Assembly: GCA_947493575.1 (NCBI GenBank)
Contig: CANLRQ010000013.1
Location: 1-64,000, forward strand
Source of the DNA: an uncultured Marinomonas sp.
GTDB taxonomy: Bacteria; Pseudomonadota; Gammaproteobacteria; Pseudomonadales; Marinomonadaceae
DNA: 64,000 nt
Direction of reading: 5' to 3'
In this document: positions 46,705 through 55,935 of the stretch, in pieces
Layout: each line of letters opens with the position of its first letter
How positions within the stretch are numbered: the stretch's first letter is position 1
Program-made: the position numbers and the translations under genes
Notes under the pieces: model-generated
Databases searched by the model: none
What the model saw: the letters and a program-made list of their open reading frames with translations, nothing else
Told to the model about the DNA's origin: nothing

Positions 46705-47280
46705 TTATTTACCCGTAGCACGAGAAACGTAATCACCTGTGCGTGTATCAATTCGTAGAACTTCACCGATATTGATAAATAAAGGAACACGTACAACAGC
46801 ACCTGTCGTTAACGTTGCAGGTTTGGAACCACCGTTCGCAGTATCACCTTTCAAACCAGGGTCCGTATCAATCACTTCTAATTCAATAAAATTAGGTGGA
46901 GTAACAGACAATGGCGCGCCGTTATAAAGAGTGATCATGTATTTTTCTTGCTCTTTTAACCATTTAACCGTGTCCGCTACCGCAGTCGCATCAGCACCAT
47001 GTTGTTCAAAGGTGCCGTCAGTTGCCATAAAGTGATAGAATTCACCATCGGTATATAGGTATTCCATGTCTGTTTCCATAACATCCGCACCTTCAAGAGA
47101 ATCTCCTGATTTGAAAGTACGTTCCCAAACACGACCCGTCTTAAGGTTACGCAATTTAATGCGGTTGAACGCTTGCCCTTTACCCGGACGAACGTGTTCA
47201 TTTTCCAAGACTGTACATGGATCATTGTCGACCATAACTTTAGTACCAGTACGCATATCGCTGGTTGAATGATTTGCCAT
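46705..47280 (-). CDS. efp: Translation elongation factor P
   Basis: The product is 191 residues, full length, with the KOW-like N domain and two OB domains; C-terminal signature [17 protein letters not shown]. The tip loop reads RPGKGQA with Lys34, the site of beta-lysylation by EpmA/EpmB; it relieves ribosome stalling at polyproline. GAGG lies 5 nt before the ATG. Divergently transcribed from epmB with 174 bp between starts, and followed by a strong terminator, hence a monocistronic unit. Confidence 0.96.
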   Translation of the reverse strand: MANHSTSDMRTGTKVMVDNDPCTVLENEHVRPGKGQAFNRIKLRNLKTGRVWERTFKSGDSLEGADVMETDMEYLYTDGEFYHFMATDGTFEQHGADATAVADTVKWLKEQEKYMITLYNGAPLSVTPPNFIELEVIDTDPGLKGDTANGGSKPATLTTGAVVRVPLFINIGEVLRIDTRTGDYVSRATGK

Positions 47281-47454
47281 AATTCCTCACCGTGTTTTCA
47301 TTGAGATAAACGCTCTTTGCTAACAATAAATAGAGGTCAGCAAAAGTAAAGCAAGCACAAGGCATTGCGGCACTTTTATCGAGCGAGTGATCAAGGCGAT
47401 CACTTAATTTGCCGCAATAATAACCCATATTCATCTTATTTGCAGACATTTGAC

Positions 47455-48471
47455 GTGAACAGAATCAAATCCCAAACCGAATCTACTTTTTCATGGCAAC
47501 AAGAGCTTTCTAACGCCATTACTTCGATCCCAGAACTCTTAGATTATCTACACTTACCGCAAGATTCTTCCGTTATCAGTGAAGAGGCAGCTCGATCATT
47601 TAAGTTATTGGCACCAAGACCGTATTTAGACAGAATAGAAAAGAACAACCTAAATGACCCATTATTATTGCAAATTCTTCCTGCTCATGATGAAAATATA
47701 AAGGTCGCGGGTTATGACAAAGACCCATTATCAGAAGCAGACCATACCCCTCAAAAAGCCTTAATTCACAAATACAAAAATCGCCTGTTAGTCATTTCAA
47801 CAGGCACCTGCGCAGTCAATTGCCGCTATTGCTTCCGACGACATTTCCCATATGGAGAAAACCAACTGGCGCAAGAAGAATGGCAATCGGTCTTAGACTA
47901 TATCAAGCAGCACCCTAACATTAATGAAGTCATACTAAGTGGTGGTGATCCTTTAATAATGAAAGACAGCCAACTCAGTAAGCGAGTACTTTCACTTAAT
48001 GAATTACCCCAAATTAAACGGCTGCGCATCCACAGTCGATTGCCCGTAGTCATTCCTCAGCGGGTGACACCAGAAATGACTCAATGGATAAAACAAACAC
48101 CATTAGATGTCATTATTGTATTGCACATTAATCATGCAAATGAAATTGCAGAAGACGTTGCTCTAGCGGTTAAGCATTTAAAGAACGCAGGAGCTTTAGT
48201 TCTTAATCAAGGGGTTTTATTAAAAGATATCAACGACTCGGTTAAAAGTCAGGTCAATTTAAGTGAGACGCTATTCAAACACGGCATTTTGCCTTATTAC
48301 ATGTTTTTATTTGATCCAGTAGAGGGAGCGGCTCATTTTGACTTTCCTTTAGAAAAGGCACAAAAATTAATGGGCGATGTAGCCGCAGAACTACCCGGAT
48401 ACCTTGTTCCTCGTTTAGCGAAAGAAGTTCCTGGTAGAACAGCTAAGACTTTATTTGCTCCTACTTTATAA
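47455..48471 (+). CDS. epmB: EF-P lysine 2,3-aminomutase EpmB
   Basis: The product is 338 residues, a radical-SAM PLP enzyme that converts (S)-alpha-lysine to (R)-beta-lysine for EF-P modification. The iron-sulfur motif is CAVNCRYC (Cys119, 123, 126), then LSGGDPLIM and the PLP-Lys region AKEVPGRTAKTLFAPT at the C terminus. The GTG at 47455 gives a protein of the E. coli length with cysteines at nearly identical positions; an ATG at 47365 would add 30 residues of upstream DNA with no homology. No clear Shine-Dalgarno at either start. Confidence 0.92.
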   Translation: MNRIKSQTESTFSWQQELSNAITSIPELLDYLHLPQDSSVISEEAARSFKLLAPRPYLDRIEKNNLNDPLLLQILPAHDENIKVAGYDKDPLSEADHTPQKALIHKYKNRLLVISTGTCAVNCRYCFRRHFPYGENQLAQEEWQSVLDYIKQHPNINEVILSGGDPLIMKDSQLSKRVLSLNELPQIKRLRIHSRLPVVIPQRVTPEMTQWIKQTPLDVIIVLHINHANEIAEDVALAVKHLKNAGALVLNQGVLLKDINDSVKSQVNLSETLFKHGILPYYMFLFDPVEGAAHFDFPLEKAQKLMGDVAAELPGYLVPRLAKEVPGRTAKTLFAPTL

Positions 48472-48494
48472 CATTTGAAAATTGTCAAAAAAAA

Positions 48495-48516
48495 GCCATA
48501 GATAGACATCTATGGC
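48495..48516 (-). terminator. Terminator of the ABM gene
   Basis: GCCATAGAT and its complement form a 9-bp stem with a 4-base loop, followed on the minus strand by eight Ts. It lies 24 bp after the epmB stop and 44 bp downstream of the opposing gene's stop, so it may serve both. Confidence 0.8.
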
Positions 48517-48559
48517 ATTCCTAAAAACAATAAGGACAAATGCACTAAGTGCATGCACG

Positions 48560-48856
48560 CTACGAGGATATCTTTTCCCAAGCATCAACCACTTTGCTGA
48601 CGACATAAGGGCTGCTGACTTCGTTAAAATCAATGAAATGAGTGCTGTTTAAATGAGCTTTAAAATCAGATTCGGTGTCATACAGTTCGTACAAGAAAAA
48701 TGACACAATCCCCTCTTTACTAGGCCCAATAGCCACATCAAAGACTCGACAGGCAAGCTCTTTATTTAATGAATCTTGAGCTTGTTTTAATATCAAGACT
48801 TTAAAACGATCAACATCTTCTTCTTTTACCGTAAAAGTCACAGTAATCGTAAACAT
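48560..48856 (-). CDS. Antibiotic biosynthesis monooxygenase (ABM) domain protein
   Basis: A 98-residue single ABM domain (ferredoxin-like fold dimer): FTITVTFTVKEEDVDRFKVLI, then FDVAIGPSKEGIVSFFLYEL, HLNSTHFIDFN. Members include YgiN-type quinol monooxygenases and many of unknown substrate; no cofactor site can be read. Monocistronic with its own terminator. Its upstream side is the family 2 MITE at 48912. Confidence 0.8.
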   Translation of the reverse strand: MFTITVTFTVKEEDVDRFKVLILKQAQDSLNKELACRVFDVAIGPSKEGIVSFFLYELYDTESDFKAHLNSTHFIDFNEVSSPYVVSKVVDAWEKISS

Positions 48857-48911
48857 AATTCAGTTCCTCAAATTCAACTTAACTATTCGATTTATCAAAA
48901 AGAAACATTAA

Positions 48912-49173
48912 GGAAGGTGCGAATAAGTCCCCTTGCCTCAGCATGTGGATAAAAGCCTGCTATTCGAGGCGAGTATCGAATGGGAATAGCTGGCCTATTG
49001 TCGAGATGCTCAACAAAGAAGACAGGCTTTTAGACCATGCCCTGCGGGTCTTCCAGAGAAACCGTCACATTGCGTTACGACTCTTTGAAAGGTATTAACA
49101 TTCCTGCAGAATCGTGCCTTATTTGACGGTTTCTCTGAAAGACTGAGGCTTAGTAGACTTATTCGCACCTTCC
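48912..49173. mobile_element. 262-bp IS5-type MITE (family 2, full copy)
   Basis: Perfect 18-bp terminal inverted repeats begin GGAAGGTGCGAATAAGTC, the classic IS5 terminus. Both flanks are TTAA (48908-48911, 49174-49177), a 4-bp duplication of the YTAR type used by IS5. Inside are two palindromic parts, including CAGAGAAACCGTCA and its complement, and no ORF. Relatives: half-copy at 39702-39815 and an end fragment at 10469-10499. The right-hand duplication supplies the stop codon of tctA. Confidence 0.88.
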
Positions 49174-50715
49174 TTAAGCTCCTGTTACTTTATTAGAATC
49201 AAAGCCCAATTTTTTCATTAACCATGCTTTCACTAACTGGTATTGCGGCACTTTACTTAGCAATACTAAAACAATAACCAAAAGCAAAAGGATGGATACT
49301 GGGCGCTCTAAAAATGGCATTAAGCTGCCTTCCGAAACCATTAAGGCGCGACGTAAATTTTCGTCCGCCATTGGTCCAAGAATGACACCAATAACAAGAG
49401 GAGAAATTGGATACTGCATTTCGCCTAAAAAGTACGCTATCAGTCCAACCAATACCATCATGTAAAGATTGAAGATATTCAAACCTAATGCATATGACCC
49501 CAAAATACACATCAGGGTCACAACAGGTAAGAAAATAGGAGCAGGAATACTCAAGACCTTCACAACCTGCTTGGCTAAAAACATCCCATTTACCCACATA
49601 GCAATGGAACACAATACAAGAATGGCTGTGACTTCAATAAGAAAATCAGGGTCTTCCACGACTATCATTGGACCGGGAGTTATGCCATGTAGCATCAATG
49701 CGCCAAGTAGCATTGCCGCAGGCGGGCTTCCCGGAATACCTAAGGTCAGTAGTGGAATTAATGCTCCACCAATACAGGCATTATTGGCCGTTTCAGAGGC
49801 AATAATACCTTCTGGTTCACCCGTACCAAATGTCTCAGGGTGTGAAGAAGTATTCTTGGCCGCGCCATAAGAAACCCAACCTGCAATGTCTTCACCAATT
49901 CCCGGAACCGCACCAATCCCAATGCCGATCATTGAAGAGCGTGAGATGTTTTTACGGTTTCTAAACAGGGTTGACCACTCAGGTAAAATACGACCGAAGT
50001 CTTGCATTGCACCTAAGCTTTCTTTATTACGTAATGCTCGAATTACTTGCGGAATGCCAAATGCACCAATTAAAACAGGGACAACTTCCAATCCTTGATC
50101 TAGGTTTGGCATATCAAAAGTAAAGCGAGGGAAGAACTGCAAGGGATCACGTCCTATAGTAGACACAGCTAACCCCAATAAACCCGCAATCCAGCCTTTA
50201 ATAACCAAATCAGGGCTGGTTAAAGTACCGCTTATTAAAATACCGAACAAGGCTAATAGGAAAAATTCAAATGACGTAAACTGCAAGGCCATTTTGGCAA
50301 CCCAAGGTGCGGCAATGACCAGTACTAAAATCCCCATTAATGTGCCGATTAAAGAGGCTGTTGTTGTCAGACCTAATGCTCGCCCCCCCTGCCCTTTAAG
50401 CGCTAATGGATAACCATCAAGTGACGTTGCCGCCGCTGCTGCGGTTCCCGGAATGTTAATTAAAATAGCAGGATATGAACCACCATAAATGGCCCCCACA
50501 TATAAACCTAACAACGCAATTAACGCCGTATTGACATCCATTCCGTAGGTTAGCGTTGTTAATAAAGCCACACCCAATGTGGCAGTTAACCCTGGCAAAG
50601 CACCAAAAATAATGCCCGCAAAAGATGCTCCAATAAGCAATATAATATTTGATGGAGACGAGAGCAATGACAACAAAGTACCGCCAAATACACTAAAGGA
50701 TGACATAATATCCAC
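49174..50715 (-). CDS. tctA: Tripartite tricarboxylate transporter large permease TctA
   Basis: The product is 513 residues with about twelve membrane helices. TctA signatures: GALPGLTATLGVALLTTLTYG, PAILINIPGTAAAAATSLDGYPLA (split by spacing), GIPGSPPAAMLLGALMLHGI. It is the conducting subunit with TctB; the receptor is TctC. GTG at 50715 preceded by GGAGAGG, 3 bp after tctB. The TAA stop (49174-49176) is formed in the duplicated TTAA of the adjoining MITE, so the original 3' end may have been different. Confidence 0.93.
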   Translation of the reverse strand: MDIMSSFSVFGGTLLSLLSSPSNIILLIGASFAGIIFGALPGLTATLGVALLTTLTYGMDVNTALIALLGLYVGAIYGGSYPAILINIPGTAAAAATSLDGYPLALKGQGGRALGLTTTASLIGTLMGILVLVIAAPWVAKMALQFTSFEFFLLALFGILISGTLTSPDLVIKGWIAGLLGLAVSTIGRDPLQFFPRFTFDMPNLDQGLEVVPVLIGAFGIPQVIRALRNKESLGAMQDFGRILPEWSTLFRNRKNISRSSMIGIGIGAVPGIGEDIAGWVSYGAAKNTSSHPETFGTGEPEGIIASETANNACIGGALIPLLTLGIPGSPPAAMLLGALMLHGITPGPMIVVEDPDFLIEVTAILVLCSIAMWVNGMFLAKQVVKVLSIPAPIFLPVVTLMCILGSYALGLNIFNLYMMVLVGLIAYFLGEMQYPISPLVIGVILGPMADENLRRALMVSEGSLMPFLERPVSILLLLVIVLVLLSKVPQYQLVKAWLMKKLGFDSNKVTGA

Positions 50716-50717
50716 GA

Positions 50718-51464
50718 TTATTTACCTCTCCACATATCACGAACGGCGTATTTTGCATCAACCATTTTTTCAATAACCAAACCTTCTGTAGGTAAAGGAA
50801 CCAGCATCCCCAAACGAAATACAGGACAAGCAATAACTGTCACAATGAGCGCTGCTTTCCAACTTGAGCGCCACGCTTTATCTGTTTGAGTTTGCTTAGC
50901 CCAACCTTTAGTCAGTAATAAAATGACACCGATAACACCGACCACAAGCCAATCTAAAAGAAAGCGCCCCTCTTCACTGGGTGTAAAAAACTGCGAAATA
51001 ATGATTAAAACAATCGAAAGTGTTGACCACAGCCATAAAGTTTTTTTCTGAATAGAAATGTCATCTGAATAGAAAGAAAAAATGAATAAGAATAAAAATA
51101 GGAAAGCAGACAAAGCAAAATCAACAATAGGAACCCAGCCGTACACCTGCCCGGCAATTAAAGAGACCAATAAAAAAAACCGCCCCCAACTTTCTGCACT
51201 TTCTTTGGACGAGGCTGTTCCAGCATGAGATTTAACAAAAACCATTGCTTTTAAAAAGAGAGCGACACCACACACGAGTAGAATGCTTGCAATCAAAATA
51301 GGAAACAATGCAGGGGAAACATACCAAGCATTGGTAACACCCGCATAACTGTCCGTAAGAGGAAAGTTGAAACTTTCAATAATCATTAGAGATGACAGTA
51401 CAATCAAGACTATCGAGGTTTTTAGATCTGCACGGCGCAATGCCATGAGTTGTTCAGGTAGCAT
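50718..51464 (-). CDS. tctB: Tripartite tricarboxylate transporter small permease TctB
   Basis: A 248-residue protein with four to five membrane helices (IVLIVLSSLMIIESFNFPL, LFPILIASILLVCGVALFL, FALSAFLFLFLFIFSFY, LLDWLVVGVIGVILLL). It is longer than the usual 150-180 because of a C-terminal extension with an additional hydrophobic stretch (WKAALIVTVIACPVFRLGM). ATG at 51464 chosen because GGGGGA lies 4 nt before it; an upstream frame to 51506 would be unneeded. tctA follows by 2 bp. Confidence 0.85.
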   Translation of the reverse strand: MLPEQLMALRRADLKTSIVLIVLSSLMIIESFNFPLTDSYAGVTNAWYVSPALFPILIASILLVCGVALFLKAMVFVKSHAGTASSKESAESWGRFFLLVSLIAGQVYGWVPIVDFALSAFLFLFLFIFSFYSDDISIQKKTLWLWSTLSIVLIIISQFFTPSEEGRFLLDWLVVGVIGVILLLTKGWAKQTQTDKAWRSSWKAALIVTVIACPVFRLGMLVPLPTEGLVIEKMVDAKYAVRDMWRGK

Positions 51465-51517
51465 AGATCCCCCAGTGTGAATTTTGCTTTCAATAAAGAC
51501 AAGCAAAGTAGGGAAAG

Positions 51518-51546
51518 ATAAAGCTCCTTTCCCTACAGTTCGCTTT
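51518..51546 (-). terminator. Attenuator stem-loop between tctC and tctB
   Basis: GTAGGGAAAG and its exact complement flank a 9-base loop 5 bp after the tctC stop, without a T run. It would favour receptor mRNA over permease mRNA. Confidence 0.6.
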
Positions 51547-51551
51547 TAGAA

Positions 51552-52571
51552 TTACAGTTCAGATGGTTTTGGAATACCTAAAGCTGTTGGATCAACTTTA
51601 ACAGAACCTAAATCTTTTAGTGTCCAAGAGAACAAAGACTCTAGGAAAGCAAACTCATTACTTGCTTCTTGTCCAGACAAACCAGAAAGCACATAGTAAT
51701 TGTCTTTTGCCCAAGATTGTAACTTAGGACCAGCAATTGCTTTATTAAAGGCATTCGTAAGCTTTTCTTTGACAGAGTCAGAAGCATCTTGTCTCACTGC
51801 AAAACCAATTGCTTGCATGATTGGTAAATGCTTTGTCAAAGCAGGATATGTATCAAATGCTGATGGAATAACGCCCACGCCTTCTAGCTTTTGTGACTTC
51901 TCAACCAGCATTGCCAAAGGCTTCAATTGACCACCCTTGATTAACTGTTGTTGCTCAGCTAATGACGTAATAACCAAATCCACTTCACCCGTTAATACCG
52001 CTGTTTGAGCCGGTGCTGAGCCAGGGTAAGGAATATAGTTAAACTCTGCATTGGTACCATTAGCAACCGCAAGAAGATTCAAATGATGAATAGAACCGGC
52101 ACCACCCGCACTGGCTTTTACGGATTTAGGATTCGCTTTCACATCCTTGATCAAGTCTTCAAGTGAATTGTACTTCGAGTCAGCCGCAACCGAAATAAGA
52201 TCAGGTGAACCACCAACGATGAATGGATACCACACATTCATACGTTGATTCCAACCACCTTGAACAGCAGAGGCAACAACGGATTCAGACAAACCGACAA
52301 GAGTGTATCCATCTGCTTTGATTTTATGAACATAACTCATACCTAAAGATCCAGCCACACCACCCGGACGGTTAGTTACGTTAATGTTCACATCTAAAAA
52401 AGGTGCCATTTCAGATGAAATCATTCTATTAATAACATCTGTACCACCACCGGCGGACCAAACAACAACGTTCGTAATATCCCTCTCAGGATAACGATCT
52501 TTTGCCATAACACTTGTTGTTAAACTTGCAGCTAAAACACCAGATACTAAGGCTGTAACAATTTTTCTCAT
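51552..52571 (-). CDS. tctC: Tripartite tricarboxylate transporter receptor TctC (Bug family)
   Basis: The product is 339 residues with signal peptide (MRKIVTALVSGVLAASLTTSVMA). Bug-family features: YPERDITNVVVWSAGGGTDV, NVTNRPGGVAGSLGM and VKASAGGAGSIHHLNLLAVA; bound-carboxylate loops intact. Some family members have Asp in the second ligand loop for amino acids, which is not seen, so a carboxylic or sugar acid is the likely ligand. The upstream region carries paired palindromes, and the divergent SMP-30 operon suggests an aldonic acid or lactone. Confidence 0.9.
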   Translation of the reverse strand: MRKIVTALVSGVLAASLTTSVMAKDRYPERDITNVVVWSAGGGTDVINRMISSEMAPFLDVNINVTNRPGGVAGSLGMSYVHKIKADGYTLVGLSESVVASAVQGGWNQRMNVWYPFIVGGSPDLISVAADSKYNSLEDLIKDVKANPKSVKASAGGAGSIHHLNLLAVANGTNAEFNYIPYPGSAPAQTAVLTGEVDLVITSLAEQQQLIKGGQLKPLAMLVEKSQKLEGVGVIPSAFDTYPALTKHLPIMQAIGFAVRQDASDSVKEKLTNAFNKAIAGPKLQSWAKDNYYVLSGLSGQEASNEFAFLESLFSWTLKDLGSVKVDPTALGIPKPSEL

Positions 52572-52600
52572 CTGTATTCTCCACTTTTTTTGTTTTTATT

Positions 52601-52645
52601 CTCACTAAGTGAGACGACCTTTTTTGTTAATTCTCACCGAGTGAG
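52601..52645. promoter_or_regulatory. Two palindromic operator-like sites upstream of tctC
   Basis: CTCACTAAGTGAG (52601-52613) and CTCACCGAGTGAG (52633-52645) are 13-bp palindromes whose centres are 32 bp apart, close to three helical turns. They lie 30-75 bp upstream of the tctC start, where bound repressor would block transcription. Confidence 0.6.
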
Positions 52646-52673
52646 GTAACCCATTCTATTGAACAGAGTCTAT

Positions 52674-52685
52674 AATGTATACATT
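52674..52685. promoter_or_regulatory. GntR-type operator in the tctC / SMP-30 divergent promoter
   Basis: AATGTATACATT is a perfect 12-bp palindrome, symmetric further out to TATAATG...CATTAATA. TGTATACA-like centres are typical of FadR/FCD-type GntR regulators, and such a gene ends the operon at 55936-56616. It lies midway between the two start codons. Confidence 0.6.
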
Positions 52686-52766
52686 AATAAATTTATTTTG
52701 CAATAAGTTTTAAAAGTCGTTATTGTAATTGACAATAAATATTACAAAAATAAAAGAGGCTGTTAC

Positions 52767-53762
52767 ATGTTCAAACTAGACCAAATTCGCTTCCTTGGCG
52801 ACAATTTACGTCGCCCTGAGTGTGTATTAACAACATCCAATGGTCGCGTTTACTGCTCTAACTGGGATGGTGGCGTGTCTATTATTGAAAAAAATGGAGA
52901 GCAATTTTCCATTCTAGCGAAAACCAAAAACTTCGATTTAAAACCCAACGGAATCTGTTTATTAGAAAATGGTGATTTTTTAATTGCCCACCTAGGCGAC
53001 GAAGACGGTGGTGTCTACCGCTTAACTCCAGATGGTCTATTAACACCTTTCCTCATTGAAATTAATGGTGAACCTCTTCCACCAACCAACTACGTTCACC
53101 TTGATTTTCAAGGTCGGATCTGGATAACCGTTAGTACACGCACCAAGCCAAGAGCCGAAGCCTATCGGTCAAACATACAGGATGGTTTTATAATTTTATG
53201 GGAGAACGGTGAAGCAAAAGTTGTTGCGGACAATTTGGGCTATACCAACGAATGCATTGTCGAACCTAAGGGCCAATATCTATACGTCAATGAAACATTC
53301 TCTCGCCGTTTAAGCCGTTTCACCGTATTAGAAAACGGTGATTTAACAGACAAAAAGACCATTACAACTTTTGGAAAAGGCATTTACCCAGATGGGCTGG
53401 TCTTTGCTCAAGATAACTCATTTTGGATCACTAGCATTGTCAGCAACCAAGTCGTTCGAGTATCCGCTGACGGGCAACAACAAGCAAGCATGCTTATTGA
53501 TGTTGATGAAGATCATCTTACTTGGGTTGAAGAAGCCTATTTAACCCATTCAATGGGAAGACCTCATTTAGACAATGTAAGAAGTCAAGTGTTGCAAAAT
53601 ATTTCCAGTCTCGCCTTTGGTGGAGACGATCACAAAACCTTATATCTAGGCTGCTTATTAGGTCATCAAGTAGCAACTCTATCGCAAGATAGTGCGGGAC
53701 TTGCCCCTAGTCACTGGCATTTCACAGGGCCTTCAGCGCCCAAATTATCAATCGGAGAATAA
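52767..53762 (+). CDS. SMP-30/gluconolactonase-family lactonase
   Basis: The product is 331 residues, a six-bladed beta-propeller of the SMP-30/LRE family (calcium-dependent sugar lactonase or lactone sensor). Metal-ligand-type residues appear in RRPECVLTT (Glu), YTNECIVEPKGQYLYVNET (Asn) and GIYPDGLVFAQDNSFWIT (Asp). No signal peptide, so cytosolic. It heads the operon with two dehydrogenases and a GntR regulator, likely hydrolysing a sugar-acid lactone. AGAGG precedes the ATG. Confidence 0.83.
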   Translation: MFKLDQIRFLGDNLRRPECVLTTSNGRVYCSNWDGGVSIIEKNGEQFSILAKTKNFDLKPNGICLLENGDFLIAHLGDEDGGVYRLTPDGLLTPFLIEINGEPLPPTNYVHLDFQGRIWITVSTRTKPRAEAYRSNIQDGFIILWENGEAKVVADNLGYTNECIVEPKGQYLYVNETFSRRLSRFTVLENGDLTDKKTITTFGKGIYPDGLVFAQDNSFWITSIVSNQVVRVSADGQQQASMLIDVDEDHLTWVEEAYLTHSMGRPHLDNVRSQVLQNISSLAFGGDDHKTLYLGCLLGHQVATLSQDSAGLAPSHWHFTGPSAPKLSIGE

Positions 53763-53765
53763 AAA

Positions 53766-54863
53766 ATGAGCTCGACGTTAAAAACATTTGAGATTGCGGT
53801 ATTTGCAGGCGATGGCATTGGACCAGAGATCACCCCACCATGCTTAGATTTACTGAATGCAGCCTGTGAAAAAGCAGGAGGTATCAAGCTAAACTTCACC
53901 GATGTTCCAGCAGGTGCGGCTCTTTATAGAGATACTGGTGAATCATTCCCAGCCGCTTCAAAGAAAGTGGCAAAAGAAGCTGACGCAATTTTACTATCTT
54001 GCATGGGATTACCTGCTGTTCGTTATCCCGATGGAACAGAAGTATCTCCACAAATCGACCTTCGTATGGAACTGGGGCTTTATGCTGGAGTACGTCCAGT
54101 ACGTTTAGTACCGGGGTTGGATCTACCTCTTGCAAGTGAAAAAGCAAAAGATATTGATTTAGTACTGATTCGTGAATCTACAGAAGGCTTATTTGCGTCT
54201 CATGGTAAAGGGACTGTAGAAGACGACGCCATCGCAAAAGACACTATGGTAATAACACGTACTGTATCTGAGCGCTTATTTGATTTTGCGTTTAAACTGG
54301 CTTCCCATAGAAAACAAAATGGTAGCGAAGGCAAAGTAACCTGTGTCGACAAAGCAAACGTTTTTCAATCTTTCGCGTTTTTCCGTAAAGTATTCGATGA
54401 ACAAGCGGCATTAAATCCTAGCATCACAGCGGACCACAGCTACGTTGATGCCATGGCATTAAATTTAGTTCGCCACCCTTGGCACTTCGACGTTCTCGTA
54501 ACCGAAAACATGTTTGGTGATATCCTTTCCGATTTAGGCGCTGCACTAATGGGTGGAATGGGAATGGCTCCGTCGGCAGACATAGGTGACGAACATGCCG
54601 TTTTTCAACCATGCCACGGTAGTGCCCCAGACATTGTGGGTGAAGGCAAAGCCAACCCAACGGCCATGTTTTTATCCGCTGCCATGATGTTAGACTGGTT
54701 AGATCAAACTCACAATTTACCTGAATGCTCTACAGCCGCAAATTTAATTCGTGAAGCCGTTGATAATGCCTTTGTTGCAGGCGAGTTAATTCCATATGAA
54801 CTAGGTGGATCGGCAGGCACTGAAGCCATCACTAGCGCGGTTATGGCGCAACTTCAAAAATAA
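53766..54863 (+). CDS. Isocitrate/isopropylmalate-family dehydrogenase
   Basis: A 365-residue beta-decarboxylating dehydrogenase (PF00180). Motifs: FAGDGIGPEITPP, LIRESTEGLF (phosphate/substrate loop), DKANVFQSF (catalytic Lys), ENMFGDILSDLGAALMGG (metal Asp), HGSAPDIVGEGKANPTA. The context is catabolic and no leucine-biosynthesis neighbours exist, so tartrate, malate-like or another 2-hydroxy acid with 3-carboxyl group is more likely than isopropylmalate. Start 3 bp after the lactonase stop with GGAG. Not enough to choose the substrate. Confidence 0.85.
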   Translation: MSSTLKTFEIAVFAGDGIGPEITPPCLDLLNAACEKAGGIKLNFTDVPAGAALYRDTGESFPAASKKVAKEADAILLSCMGLPAVRYPDGTEVSPQIDLRMELGLYAGVRPVRLVPGLDLPLASEKAKDIDLVLIRESTEGLFASHGKGTVEDDAIAKDTMVITRTVSERLFDFAFKLASHRKQNGSEGKVTCVDKANVFQSFAFFRKVFDEQAALNPSITADHSYVDAMALNLVRHPWHFDVLVTENMFGDILSDLGAALMGGMGMAPSADIGDEHAVFQPCHGSAPDIVGEGKANPTAMFLSAAMMLDWLDQTHNLPECSTAANLIREAVDNAFVAGELIPYELGGSAGTEAITSAVMAQLQK

Positions 54864-54880
54864 CTTCCGGAGTAGTAAAG

Positions 54881-55909
54881 GTGCAAAAAAACCTTCGAGT
54901 TGCGACAGTGGGAACCGGCTATTTTAGCCAATTCCATTACAATGCTTGGGAACGTATACCAGAAGTAGAATTGGTGGCGCTATGTAATCGTAGCGCCACC
55001 GCTGCTGCGTCGGTCGCCCAAGAATACTCAATCCCTTCTACTTACACAGACTTTAGTCTCATGCTAGATGAAGCAAAGCCTGATTTAGTCGATATTATTA
55101 CACCGCCAGAAACTCACCTAGAGTATGTTACAGCAGCAATAGAAAGAGGCATTCCCTGCATTTGTCAAAAGCCTTTTACAACCTCTTTAGAAGAAGCTGA
55201 AAAGCTGACCCAACTTATTAAAGAGAAAAACGCCACTGTCATCATTCACGAAAACTTTCGCTTCCAACCTTGGTATCAAGAGATTAAAAAAATCCTCTTA
55301 AGCGAACAGTTGGGAGAGTTATACAACCTTACTTTTCGTCTTCGCCCCGGTGATGGACAAGGTCAAGAGGCGTATTTAGCAAGACAACCTTATTTTCGCA
55401 ATATGGAACGTTTTCTAATTCATGAAACAGGCATTCATTGGGTTGATGTTTTCCGTTATCTATTAGGTGAAGTGGATTCTGTTTATGCCGATTTACAACA
55501 ATTAAATCCTGTTATAAAAGGTGAAGATGCAGGAATTGTATTGTTTCAGTTCAATAATACTCGGGCTATTTTTGACGGTAACCGTTTAGCCGATCATGCG
55601 GCTGAAAATATGCGTCTTACTATGGGAGAGATGCAGATAGAAGGCAGCAAAGGATGCCTAAAGCTGGAAGGGAATGGTATTATATCTTCTCGTAAAACTG
55701 GCGAGGCTAAATGGACTCAGCATGAATATACTTTTGCGACCTTAAACTTTGGTGGTGATTGTGTGTATAATTTACAAAAGCATGTCGTTGAACATATTTT
55801 ACATCGAGCAGAACTCCATAATTGCGCCCAAGACTATGTTGCCAATATAAAAATAGAAGAATTAATTTATAAATCATCTTCCTTGGCACAACGCCTAAAG
55901 ACGCGATAA
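54881..55909 (+). CDS. Gfo/Idh/MocA-family oxidoreductase
   Basis: The product is 342 residues. N-terminal Rossmann fold (VATVGTGYFSQFHYNAW, glycine loop GTGYFS), EKP-like motif present as CQKPFTTSLEEAEKL, and a C-terminal alpha/beta domain with HETGIHWVDVFRYLLGE containing the usual catalytic His region. NAD(P)-dependent oxidation of a sugar, inositol or sugar-acid derivative is expected. GTG start with CGGAG 9 nt upstream. Third gene of the catabolic operon. Confidence 0.85.
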   Translation: MQKNLRVATVGTGYFSQFHYNAWERIPEVELVALCNRSATAAASVAQEYSIPSTYTDFSLMLDEAKPDLVDIITPPETHLEYVTAAIERGIPCICQKPFTTSLEEAEKLTQLIKEKNATVIIHENFRFQPWYQEIKKILLSEQLGELYNLTFRLRPGDGQGQEAYLARQPYFRNMERFLIHETGIHWVDVFRYLLGEVDSVYADLQQLNPVIKGEDAGIVLFQFNNTRAIFDGNRLADHAAENMRLTMGEMQIEGSKGCLKLEGNGIISSRKTGEAKWTQHEYTFATLNFGGDCVYNLQKHVVEHILHRAELHNCAQDYVANIKIEELIYKSSSLAQRLKTR

Positions 55910-55935
55910 CCACGATTAAGGATAAAACACATTCC

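Noticed and set aside
47365-47454. Upstream extension of epmB
   Set aside because: The 30 additional residues have no counterpart in the family, and the cysteine positions fit the later GTG start.
53766-54863. leuB (3-isopropylmalate dehydrogenase)
   Set aside because: The family matches, but the operon is catabolic and none of leuA, leuC or leuD is near; a gene name would mislead.
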